NCBI RefSeq assembly: GCF_030272615.1
Contig: NC_081409.1
Span: 209,915,190 to 209,979,189, forward strand
Source: Cryptomeria japonica
Lineage: Eukaryota; Streptophyta; Pinopsida; Cupressales; Cupressaceae
Length of the DNA stretch: 64,000 bases
Reading direction: 5' to 3'
Below, piece by piece: positions 32,785-45,279 of the stretch (the first letter of the stretch is position 1; each line of letters opens with the position of its first letter). The translations under genes were made by a program, and so were the position numbers. Below the pieces are notes generated by a model, which ran no database searches, was not told where the DNA came from, and saw only the letters and a program-made list of their open reading frames with translations.

Positions 32785-35407
32785 TGTATTTTCCAAGATC
32801 ATATATGATTTGCTTGACATTATTGTCGAAGTCATCTGGGAGAGATAGAGGTAGAACGTACTGCAACAATTATAAAATTATCTTTTCATTTATTGTAACA
32901 TAATGAAAAGTACACGTACACTCAGTACTTAAATACATACTAAAAACACAAGAGCATGAATTACCTTAATGAAGGTATGCCAATCATGCATTTTCATCCC
33001 TAGCCCAAATTCACTTTTCTTTGATATGAGATTGTTTATGTTCACAACAAATCCTGTGGGAAATCAAATTTTTCGTATGAATTCTTTTATAGCATTGCTT
33101 TGCTGGTCCGTTGATAACCAAGGAAGCTCACTTATATTAATCTAATCTCCATGGCTATTTGATTGAATGACATTTATCATTGCATGATTGGAATCCTAAA
33201 TGTCACTACATATTTTGATATTTTTTTCTTTGTCACGCCTTCCATCCAATATTTTCCATAATGTCTCTGTTATATTCTTTCCAATATGCATACTATCAAA
33301 CAAATGAACAATTTGTAACTGCTCATAGTAGGGCAACCTACTAAATTGTCGGGGATAAGTTTTTATTCCCTTAGGAAGGTGGTCATTTATGCCTTCACGA
33401 CCTTCATGATCATCAATCACATCATCAGTAAACAAAACAAAATAGAAAAGATGTTTTATGACAAACCAATAGATGGAGTGGTATTACCTTGACGATTAAT
33501 TCTATTATATTCCAACTTCCACAGGTGAGGTGTCATTCTTCGTGGCTTTGATGTATTCTCTTCTTTCCCACTGAAAAGATGTTTTTCAGTATTTCAATAC
33601 TTATGATTTTTGTGGAGAAAGTGCCTATACTCATCAAACACCTGCTTTCCTAAACTTTTTGAATGACGAGATTTCATCTTTGGACCACAAACAGGACATG
33701 CAAATTTTCCCTTTGTTTGAAGACCTACAAGATAATGTATAATTGGGTTAAATATGATAATTTTTTGAATTATAATGTTCATGCACAACTTAAACACTAT
33801 AACATACCACAAAAATGTGTTAGCCCTGGGGCATCGTGTATTGTCCATAGAAGCATCGCATGGAATTGAAATTGTCTTTGTCCTATTGGTCTAGAGACAT
33901 CATACATAGTGACACCATTCCATAACTCCAGCAACTCATTGATAAGAGGCTCGATATATACATTCATATCTTTAACTTGGTACTTACCTAATCGAATGAA
34001 CAAAAACATTACATAATTATTATGACCATTTTACTGCAATATTTATAATTAAATTTAGACGACTATATTTAAATGATAAAATACCTGGAACAATCATTGC
34101 CAACACTATGTGCTCCCTCTTTATGGACATCCATGGAGGAATGTTATTGTTGATAACAAAAATAGGCCACACTGAGTAAACAGATCTCATCTCTCCAAAT
34201 GGATTGACACCGTCTGCTGCCAATGAAAGCCTGAGATTACGAGGTTCTTCTTTAAAGTGTGGCCACTTTTCCTCTATGTCCATAAATGTTGAACCATCCA
34301 CAGGCATTCAAATAATGTCAACTCGACTTCTATTGCGTGCATGGTAATCCATAAATTGTGTCAAGCTAGTGCACTTGAATAATCATTGCATACGTGGAAT
34401 AATGGGAATATAGCGAAGAACCTTGCAAGGAACCCTTTTTGTTATTTGATCTATTCGATATCTACTGATATGACATTCAAGGCATTCAATTTGAAATTCA
34501 TGTTGTTTGTGATATATAATATGATCATTGGGACAAGCATCTATTGCTTGATACTCCATTCCAATATCTTTCATAACGACAGATAATTCTCGGTATGAGC
34601 GAGGTAGAATATTTGATGGTGGTAACAAAAACTCACCTATCAATCTACAACAACAAAATATAATTTGTTATAATAAAGAATATTAATGGTACAACATGAT
34701 TCACAGTTTATTATGACATATATGACATGCCTTAACATATGTGACATTGTTTTGTTGGATAAACCATTCATAACCTTCAAGTTCACCAACAACAATACAG
34801 CGGAGAGAAGAGTTGCCTGTGAGCCTTCATAAAGGGCCTCAGATGCCTTCTTAAGTAGAGGGACATCATGAACAACATCAAGGTCATCTTCATCATCATG
34901 ATCAGTTACACAAGTACTAAATGAGTCATGGATCAATGTATTTGTACCATCATCTTCAATTGTGTTTCCTAGCTCATGATCATCATCTTCCATGGGATCA
35001 TTATCTTCAGCTTCGATATTCACACCTCCATGTTCATCCACTTTGAAAACCATATTCTCAGGGTTGTGTTGATCCATACCATGTGCTCCGGGGTGCTCAA
35101 CCTATATAAAATTGATATACATAAATAAACCGTGCTCATGATCTCATCATCACGTGATTTATTATGTATATAAATTGTCAAAATGATATAATGAAAAACT
35201 TACCAATGGATGATAATCATGTCCACCTTCAATGTGACCATGCAGCCTACAATGTTTCTTCATTGTTTTGATTAGAAGTCTTCTAGACTTTAACCCCTTA
35301 CAAATTTTGCACGGACAATAACTTTTTCCATCACCTTTTCTTTTCAAGTTAGACCACAATCTAGCAATTGTCTCCTTATTTTGTTGTTCATTGATATTGT
35401 TTGACAT
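32785..35407 (-). pseudogene. CACTA (En/Spm) transposase gene remnant, multi-exon
   Basis: Minus strand. It starts at 35,407 with a transposase-associated domain: a C-P-C-K-I-C-K cluster, then LLIKTMKKHCRLHGH. After an intron-like gap comes a long acidic segment (35,090-34,740). Next is the TNP2-like transposase region (34,640-34,030): IDACPNDHIIY, then C-L-E-C-H, MDIEEKWPHFKEEPRNLRLS and ADGVNPFGEMRSVYSVWP. Further exon-like pieces hold QRQFQFHAMLLWTIHDAPGL (33,900), FACPVCGPKMKSRHSKSLGK (33,700), QLQIVHLFDSMHIGKNITET (33,340) and GMKMHDWHTFIK (32,970), and finally VLPLSLPDDFDNNVKQII (32,850), near the start of a DUF4218-like region. Stops include PRMQ*LFKC at a Trp position. No CACTA terminal inverted repeats were found, so the element is probably truncated. 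Confidence 0.8.
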
Positions 35408-36914
35408 GGTCTTTCTTCACAAGCAAGAAAATAGAAATTATTGTCTGACATGGTCTTTCCCTCAGGAGCTGGTAGATCCTGGTTCCATACTTTAATTCTA
35501 TTTTCTCAAAGGACAATCCTAAAATCCATGCATTGCAAACAACTTTTTACACCTTTGTTGGTTGTGGTGGCATCACAGAGAGTTTACATCAATAAATGAA
35601 GAACATGCCAATGCTTTTAATGCATTAGTAGAAGTCTATCTCTTATTCAATATCTCTAGTGAAACCCCCATGATCTTTTGTTGGAGTAGAATTTGTTATA
35701 TTCTAGAAAGGGTCTTGTCCTTTGTTGATGGGATATTCATCTACCTCAAGAAATAACTCTTCTTTTCTCCAACAAGAAGTGGAACTAAATGAAGATCTAG
35801 CACCATGAAATTAATCCTCAAAAGGATTACTATAGTTAGTTTTGGTAGATAATGATCTAGGTAATATACTAATGTGGCTTTATGAAACATTATGTACTAG
35901 CTTAGCATACTCTAACAACTTTGGTGCGACATGCTACATCCAATTAAGTCTCCATCAATATCTCTATTGTGTTTATGGATTGGGATTCAATGTACTCTTT
36001 TTATACACAGATTTTACTTTCAATTGAGGAGGTTTGTATGTACTTACTTGTCTTTCGATTGTATCCCTATTTCAAGAATTTCTTCTATCAACAAATCATT
36101 TGTTGTAAGTTGTACAAGTGGAAGCTTGAACATGCCTTCCATGCTAGCCTTGTTGATACGTTCAACACCATCTTGTGCAACAAATCTTTAGAACTCCATT
36201 TTTCCGAATTGAAGAGTGAGTAGTAGGGACAATCTAGGACACTTACAGAGGTTTTGCAAGAGAGATAAATAGACCTAAATATTATGGCTTAATAATGATC
36301 AATAGGTAAACAGATAAGAAACTCTCAATATCAAAATGACTTTCTCAATTGTCTTTACTAGAAATGGATAGATCTGCTAATAATAGCTTTATGACTATAT
36401 GTCAACTTTAGACTCAATCCAAGAAGAGCTCTAACTAATATGCGATATCTAGATTTATGATCTCTATAATATAACAATCCCATAATTATTTTTCCATGCA
36501 TCTATAATACAACACAAACATCATGCTAGTGTTCAGCCATAGCAATTGATATCCTAATTATAGAATGTGAAATATGCACATAACTATGAATAAATATTAA
36601 GAAAAACAAAGAAAGATGCTTATTGCAAACATAAATGACTAATGGACAAGAATTGAATTCATTGTAGATAGTTTTGAATATCAAATTCACTTATTTGTAT
36701 CCATTTAGTAACTCATGTACTTGTGGCCAACCATTTATCTCTTTCATAAATTAAACACTTATTAATAACATTAAATGGCCGAGTAATTATGTTTTAGTTG
36801 AAATTGAAAATAAAATATTTTATTTCAGGATAGCTCACACTATTACCCTATCATATTTTAGACTCTCGGTTTTGTTAGTAGTGGTTTGATGTCTTTGGAG
36901 CTGATTATTGCATT
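35408..36914. other. No recognisable gene
   Basis: A+T-rich sequence between the CACTA remnant and the PPR pseudogene. Overlapping short frames at 35,930-36,220 have no recognisable domain. It may include the unread 5' part of the CACTA element. Confidence 0.4.
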
Positions 36915-37640
36915 TCTTTAGTTATGTTTGCCAGCCTACTCCCAGCCTGTGCCAAAATGGGAGCTTTGGAATAGGGTATGGACATCCATCAAAGCATAAA
37001 AGATAGAGGAATTTTGTCAGATGTAGTTGCAGCTGCACAAAATGGATTTGTTGAGAAGGATTTAGAAACTTTCAAGCAAATGCAATCGGTGGGTGTAAAG
37101 CCAAATTCCATGACCATTGCTACTATCCTCCCTGCCTATGCCAAAATGGGAGATTTGGAATAGGGTATGGACATTCATCGAAGCATAAAGGATAGAGAAA
37201 TTTTGTCAGATGTTGTAGTTGTAACTGCCTTGGTAGACATGTATGCAAAATGTGGAAGCATAGACAAGGCACGTGAACTATTTGATAGAATTCCTGAAAG
37301 AAATGTTGTCTCGTGGACTGCAACGATTGCTGGATATGCACAAAATGGATTTGTCAAAAAGGCTTTAGACACTTTCAAGCAAATGAAATTGGAAGGCATA
37401 AAGCCAAATTCCACAACCTTTGCCAGCATCCTCCCTGCCTGTGCAAAAATGGGAGCTTTGGAATAGGGTATGGACATCCATCAAAGCATAATGGATAGAG
37501 GAATTTTGTTAGGTGTTGTACTCGCAAATGCCCTGCTTGACATGAATGCAAAATGTGGAAACATGGACAAGGCTCATGAATTGTTTGACATGATGCTGCA
37601 AAGAGATGTGATCTCATGTGAACAATCAACACGTGTGTAT
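36915..37640 (+). pseudogene. PPR protein fragment (PLS-type repeats) with recurrent TAG stops
   Basis: PPR proteins bind organellar RNA through tandem helical repeats. The frame shows successive PLS-type repeats: LLPACAKMGALE*GMDIHQS, TFKQMQSVGVKPNSMTIATI, VVTALVDMYAKCGSIDKARE, FDRIPERNVVSWTATIAGYA, then a third set with LANALLDMNAKCGNMDKAHE. In each of three repeats the same glutamine position (E-Q-G-M-D-I-H in normal genes) is TAG: 36,972-36,974, 37,161-37,163 and 37,464-37,466. The first repeat also lacks about 30 residues (SDVVAAAQNG). No start, targeting peptide or C-terminal E/DYW domain is present, so this is a dead fragment, possibly carried in by a transposon. Confidence 0.85.
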
Positions 37641-38099
37641 ACGGGAGGAAGGGATTGCTGATACAAAATTGAATGCTCACTCCTCAATCATAGTTCTATG
37701 GTTTTACGAGATTAAACTAGGACAATTAACCACCACATGTATATTTTTTGCAACATGAAATTAAAAACTAGGGAAATTTGAATCTACCTCCTGCGTGGGA
37801 TTGCCTTCAACGTGGGTTTGATGTTCTTGGGGGTTGAAGTCGCCATGGACACCTACGTGGGATTGCAATTCACAAATGAATTCCCTACCTCTTTTTTTAT
37901 TTTGTAATGGCCGCTGTCATCGGAATTACGGCAAACTCGAGCACTTTTTTGAAAAAAAGAAAATTCTCATTGCTAATGCCTTCTTCGTCGAAACCAAATG
38001 GGTAATTTCTATTGGAATTAAGACGAATGTGGGCATTTTTTTAAAAAAAATCAAATTTGGCCACAATATACCTTCTCCATCGGAAACCTCAGTCGAAAA
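37641..38099. other. No recognisable gene
   Basis: Contains a loose direct repeat of 'ggaatta.g.caaa..cgagcactttttt' type near 37,920 and 38,010, and the start of X-related sequence at the right end. Nothing coding. Confidence 0.35.
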
Positions 38100-39620
38100 T
38101 CTAGTCCAAATGTATTAGTGAGATAGGATAATAGATATAAGGGATGAAAGATAGTATAGGATATGCAAGGATATCATAGATGAAACATGCCCCCAAGTGT
38201 GGAATGAAAGAAGATGAAGGATTACACATGATGCATGTTTTCCAAGTTTTCATCATGGTACTTGCCCAAGGCGCCTCTTTGTCGAGTTTTCACCAATGGA
38301 TGAATTATTCTTTCTACTATTTTTCTAAAACAAAATTGTCGCACAAGATGCTTGTTTGCTAGGTTTTCATCAAGGCAATTCTCTTTTTGATATTTGGTTT
38401 TCTTTTTTTTCTTTTCTTTCTCATTTTTCATAATACAATGTACGCATGATATGATATGGAGGAATGATTCAAGCATCTTTGTTGTTTGGGTGGTACCCTT
38501 AAAACATGTGTTGCAACAGACCATGTCTATGAAGGTACACTCAAAGACATCAATTGATAGAATAATGACATAGAGGATTGGATGAAATGGGATAAGGATT
38601 TATGCAAAGGATTGGATAAGAGGGATTGTATGGTAGAAAAGAGGTGTTGGAGAATGGATGGGATGTTGGAAGACTTATGCATGAGTGGAGGAAAATGTTG
38701 GCAAGATCAACATTGGCACACACCTTTAGGGGTGGTGGAGTAATGGAGGAAAAGAAAATTTTCAATTTTGTAACTTTGATGAAAAAATGTGTTGTAAGGT
38801 GTGTGCCCTTGGTCTCCTTGTGATGTGTAGCGTAGTGCTCAGGTTTGTGACATGGCTTAATCGCTTCCTATGGATTCTATAAGTCTAGTGGTTGTATCAG
38901 GCCTTAATAGGTCAATATTTTGGTGCAACAACAACCACATTTGTAACAAGTGGTATCAGAGCTTGATCATGGGTTCAAACCCCTCACTTGCATTAGGGGG
39001 GGATTATTGCAAGGTGTGCACCCTTGGTCTCCTAGTGATGTGCAGCATAGCACTCGGGTTTGTGAAATGGCCTAATCTCCTTCTATGGATTCTATAAGTC
39101 TAGTGGTTGTATCGGGCATCAATAGGTCGATCTTTTGGTGCAATGGAAACCACACTTGTAATAGAATGCCTATGGATTTTGGGACATAAGGACCCAAAAC
39201 AAATTTGAAAGTTTAAAGGTGTTTAGAAGAAGGGATGGCAATTTTGGATGCCAACACTAATTTTATTTAGGATGTTTTGCTTCAAGGAGTTGCTTGGGAA
39301 TCCACATCGTTTTTTGACTTTTCTTTATTTTGTAGTTCCTTGGAACACATTGCTTCTACAAGTGACTTAGGAACCCATATGGATTTTTAATTTTCTTTCT
39401 TTTTCTCAAAGGGCCTTTGTGACCTTTTGGATATTTTGTTTTCTTTGTTTTTACATGTTGATTAGATCAGACATGTTGATCCTTAAATATATGTGAATTT
39501 TTGGACATGAATTTTATGCTTGGCATCCAAATTGCTTGGCAAAGGAATGTGACTCATGGGTGGATAGGAATTATATGGAGGTATTTTGGATGTATGGAAG
39601 GTTCTCAAAGAAATGTTCCT
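38100..39620 (-). repeat. X repeat, inverted copy interrupted by a TRIM
   Basis: Reverse-complement relative of about 59,570-60,420. Minus-sense landmarks: 'catgatgcatgttttccaag' (38,228; its counterpart is the complement near 60,315), 'gtactt-c-ccaaggcgcc' (38,260), and the W-x-P-K coding region at 39,300-39,400 ('ggaacccatatgg', complement of 'ccatatgggttcc' at 18,860). The part between 38,790 and 39,163 is absent from the other X copies and is a separate small LTR element. The proline-rich frame here is shattered. Confidence 0.6.
38790..39163 (+). mobile_element. TRIM element, complete (374 bp)
   Basis: Two direct terminal repeats of exactly 159 bp (38,790-38,948 and 39,005-39,163) enclose only 56 bp. 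The left repeat starts TGTTGTAAGGTGTG and ends TTGTAACA. Two bases later stands TGGTATCAGAGC (38,951-38,962), the classic primer-binding site complementary to initiator tRNA-Met. The purine tract AGGGGGGGGA lies just before the right repeat. Flanking pentamers are aaatg (38,785-38,789) and gaatg (39,164-39,168), a 4/5 target duplication, and the host X copies at 19.1 and 59.8 kb lack the insert. There is no coding capacity, so mobilisation needs an autonomous partner. This fits the TRIM class (terminal-repeat retrotransposon in miniature). I see no 5S-like promoter of the Cassandra kind. Confidence 0.9.
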
Positions 39621-39678
39621 TTGTTGGTCTTGATTTATGATAAGATATGTGTATTATGAGCTAGTTGATGGAGGGATA

Positions 39679-40114
39679 TGTTGGAATCAGAGATCACTGA
39701 GAGGGGCGATGAATCAATGATCTACCGGTATACATATTTTTAAACTTAACTTTAAACCACCAGAAAACAATACTTGAAACTGAAATGCAAAAACATAAAA
39801 CAAACAACTACAAGATCATAACACCATATTTCTACGTGGAAACCCAAATGGGAAAAACCACGATGGGATTTGAACCCATGTTATTATTTCACTATGGCCA
39901 ATAGAAAAACAATATTACAATATGGGAATGCACAAGCATTTAGACACACTTCCTAGATCTCACTACTCAATTACAATAACCTGGAAGGCTACAACCCTAA
40001 GGGAAGTCTCACTAACTTACAAGATAATTACAGTGATGAATTACAATGCATGAACTCTGAAATAACATCTACAGTGCTTTGATGAGTTCCGATTAAGTGC
40101 TAAATACACTAACA
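39679..40114 (-). mobile_element. Copia-type LTR (436 bp), minus orientation
   Basis: Bounded by TGTTGGAATCAGAG on the left and TACACTAACA on the right (TGTTAGTGTA on the minus strand), giving TG...CA ends in either direction. It contains the phrase 'gtggaaacccaaatgggaaaaaccac', recurrent in plant LTRs. To its right, in minus sense upstream, is a polypurine tract (40,144-40,157). This makes it the 3' LTR of a minus-strand element. Its left neighbour shows no obvious second LTR. The run 'gatgggatttgaacccatg' inside resembles a tRNA T-arm, but there is no tRNA. Confidence 0.6.
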
Positions 40115-40143
40115 GAGAACAGGGTAGAACAGATTCTTGATCA

Positions 40144-40157
40144 CCTCTCCCCCTTTG
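40144..40157 (-). other. Polypurine tract of the minus-strand Copia-type element
   Basis: Minus strand CAAAGGGGGAGAGG, in the context 'ggtattgctatcaaagggggagag', a phrase common just before the 3' LTR of plant Copia elements. About 30 bp separate it from the LTR start, more than usual, so the exact LTR edge could be slightly off or further tracts may lie between. Confidence 0.55.
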
Positions 40158-40510
40158 ATAGCAATACCAAAGATGGGGTGTTGTCCAAAACTTATATACA
40201 AAGATTCACCAAAACTTTACAAGTACTTGAAGAGATCAGCATTAATAGTCTTCAAAAATCCTAGGTGACTATCCCACACACTCTTCAAGTTATCCAAAAC
40301 TATGATAAATGCACTAAATATAGTAGCATAAATTTCTAACTCCCTTAGGTCAGATGGCACAAGTCAGGTCATTTCCTTCATACAATCCACCTTATTACTT
40401 ATTATGGTGTCCAACCGGGTGGCAATCAGGTTCCAGAGTTCACTTACCCTTCTAAAATTTTTGTCCTTGTGCGCTTGGAGACTTGAGAACAAATCATTTA
40501 AAGCTATAAC

Positions 40511-41845
40511 CTACACTTCAACACTTCTGGTTAAAGTTACATTAGGATCAAAGGATTGAGAAATACCAGCAAGCTTGCCCTGGCAAACACCTATTTGCTT
40601 ATCTATATCTATAGTGAATTTAGGCAAAATTAGGAAAGATTTGTACAATTTACTAGCTTCTGACAATGTGTCAGAAATAATCTTCAATCTCTTATTTAGT
40701 CTCTCTCTATCATCCTCAATCATCATCTGGAATGTTTTAATTCTAACATCCTTAAATTCATCCAAAAAATTTTGTGTAGTTGTCTTTTCCGAAGAATCAA
40801 AATTGGTATTTACACTATTAATTAATTACAATAATTTATCGAAGGGGCTATTATTGGAATCTATCTGTACATTTGGAGCCACCTTCTACAATACATCAAT
40901 TGACATCAAGATTATCTTTTTATCTTTGGACTCTGACTTCACCAGATTTTGACTGGCCTGGGCTTGCATAGCAGCTGCAAGCATAAGCTTCTCTGCAAGA
41001 CACATCTTTTCAAGATTAATAGGGATCTGAGCCGGGGTCCCTATAACTAGAGGAGTGGCAATTGTCGGATCAGCTATACCTTTACCTTTATCAACCTTAG
41101 CAACCTTAGCTTTTGTTGTCTCAGCATCCTTCTTCTCTCCCTCATCCCCTTCATTTGTCGCACTGATGATGCCACTTGGTGCAGTATCAACCTGTTGGAT
41201 CTTAGGGGTTACAGAGTTGTCCACCACTGGAGGAGCATCACCAGTCTCATCATCAAGTGTAGTGTTACCTTTATCTTTCGAATGATCCTTAGACAGTTTC
41301 AACCTTCTGACTTCCAAAAACACCTTGCTTATCTTCCAAATGAGGGGGTTTGAATGCATCCTTGTACAGATGGTCATTCTGAATGATCTTTCTCCATATC
41401 TCCTCTATTTCTTTCCTCACCTCTTCCACATTTCCAATCATCAATCTGTCAATCTTGTTCTTGCTTTAGAATTCCTTTTTATTAGCCTCTTCAATTAACC
41501 TTTTGCTTCACTTTAAGAGACATAGGTATAAACATTTATTAAATCTCTCTCCTTCATCTTCATGTTAGTCTTTCTTGCAATCATTCTCCTTGCATCTATA
41601 AGGTTGTACAAGTCTTTTGAAATGGTCTTCGCCAATTCAATTAATGTTTTGCTAAAATTGCGTAAATATAGTACAACTACTTCTTCTACCTTTCTTTGAT
41701 CAACTTCAACTAAATTCTCATAGTAAGCTCCAATATTATTTAAATTTTCATCAACTATTATTTCCTCTTGTAATGGTGGGAAAATGATGAGTGATGGATC
41801 AAGAGGAAAACAACCCTTTCCCTCAAAGAGAGATGAGAGTTTCAC
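40511..41845 (-). pseudogene. Decayed coiled-coil ORF upstream of a Copia-type LTR, unknown
   Basis: A minus-strand coding region broken by frameshifts and stops. From 41,845: KGCFPLDPSLIIFPPLQEEI and YYENLVEVDQRKVEEVVVLY, then in another frame KIDRLMIGNVEEVRKEIEEI and FKPPHLEDKQGVF (about 41,470-41,310), then an acidic/Ala-rich part with EKMCLAEKLMLAAAMQAQAS (about 41,010), and near the end LNKRLKIISDTLSEASKLYK. The heptad-like Leu/Ile spacing suggests coiled coils. It sits between the presumed pol side and the polypurine tract, where some plant Copia lineages (Sireviruses) carry an extra env-like ORF. That identity is only positional. I know no domain in it. Confidence 0.4.
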
Positions 41846-44228
<2,383 letters not shown>

Positions 44229-45279
44229 CTAACCACTTAATTTTGAAATTTGACTTGTAGGATCATGAGAGGGCTTTTTAAGCATGATGAATCCTTGAGG
44301 TGAATGTGGAGGATTATGAAAAGAAGATGAAGGTATACTTTGATCATGACATGGAAGAGGACAATTGGATAGAGTAGGAAGGGTGTTTGACTCTTCAATT
44401 TGAATAGGACCATTTGAAAAGGTGTAAGAGGCATCATAATCTTGTTTAGGAAGGAATATTTTCTCTTGATATGGAAGAGTATAACCTTGGAAGAAATGGA
44501 AAGGTATAAGGGAATCATCATGGGATTCCAGTGAGATAGGATCTTTTTCAACCATGAGATAGCCCTTGAGGATCAACGTGGAAAGTTTCATCATTAGGTT
44601 CATTATTTGAGAGACATGATATGGATTGTTGTTGAGAAGCCTTAGGAGAAGGAGACATCATGGAAGAGGTGTAGGATACATGTAAGCCATTGCTAGACAC
44701 AGGTTCATAATTTTGATCATGCTTGGAAATAGTTCCTTCTTTTTCTTTAGGTGAGTCATTAGGATCTTCAATATAAATGACATTGTTATCAACGAGATCT
44801 TGAATCTTATGCTTTAATTCTAAGCACATTGAAGTCTTGTGTTTGTTATGTCTATGATATGCACAGTATTTAGTCAAAATTTCACATCCCCATGTGGTCT
44901 TTTTAGGCAATATGACAAGATTATGCTCAAGAAGCTCTTTCAAAGTCAACTCAATAGATTGCCCCAAAGGTGTAAACTATCTATCTAGGGAATATATGTC
45001 TTTTTGTCATGGTGAAGGTGTCTTGTGATCTTGTATGAGATTTGGATTTTGATTTCCAATTACTTTTTGATCCAACTTATGTAATTGTTTTAGCATTTCT
45101 TGAAGTCTAGTGTTCTTGATATCATGAAATTGTATCTCAAGAGGGTTCATTGAATATTTTCGTTGAGCTTGAATGTCATATATATCTCTCTTGAGATCTT
45201 GAATTTGTTGGGCCAAGGTAGCCATGGGCTTCTTACTTTTGTCAAATTTTTTAAAAGAGCTTCTATTTTGAACAGGCAT
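44229..45279 (-). pseudogene. Gypsy gag fragment, array copy A
   Basis: Starts at 45,279 (MPVQNRSSFKKFDKSKKPMA) and continues QQIQDLKRDIYDIQAQRK, a likely coiled coil, then FTPLGQSIELTLKELLEHNL and a zinc-knuckle-like C-A-Y-H-R-H-N-K-H-K-T-S-M-C followed by LELKHKIQDLVDN. The last part is typical of the region between gag and protease in plant Ty3/gypsy elements (C-x-x-H...H...C, then 'LK..IQ.LID'). Unlike copies B-D it extends left past 44,460 into further coding-like sequence (YTLPYQEKIFLPKQDYDAS), so it is the edge copy nearest the original element. Two stops (SP*QKD and LDR*FTP, the second at a CAG) break it. It retains an ancestral-looking CGA at 45,160-45,162. Confidence 0.7.

Noticed and set aside
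32785-36300. CACTA terminal inverted repeats
   Set aside because: I looked for CACTA...TAGTG ends around the transposase remnant and found none that pair, so the element ends are not annotated.
36915-37640. Functional PPR gene rescued by U-to-C editing of the UAG codons
   Set aside because: Nuclear PPR messages are not known substrates of organellar editing, and the fragment also lacks a start, a targeting peptide and about 30 residues of one repeat.
38951-38985. Possible tRNA gene in the TRIM interior
   Set aside because: TGGTATCAGAGC is the primer-binding complement of initiator tRNA-Met and GGGTTCAAACCC is too isolated. The 56-bp interior cannot hold a tRNA.
39869-39890. tRNA-like T-arm (GATGGGATTTGAACCCATG)
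   Set aside because: Only a T-arm-like palindrome is present. No acceptor stem, D-arm or anticodon arm fits around it, and it lies inside an LTR.
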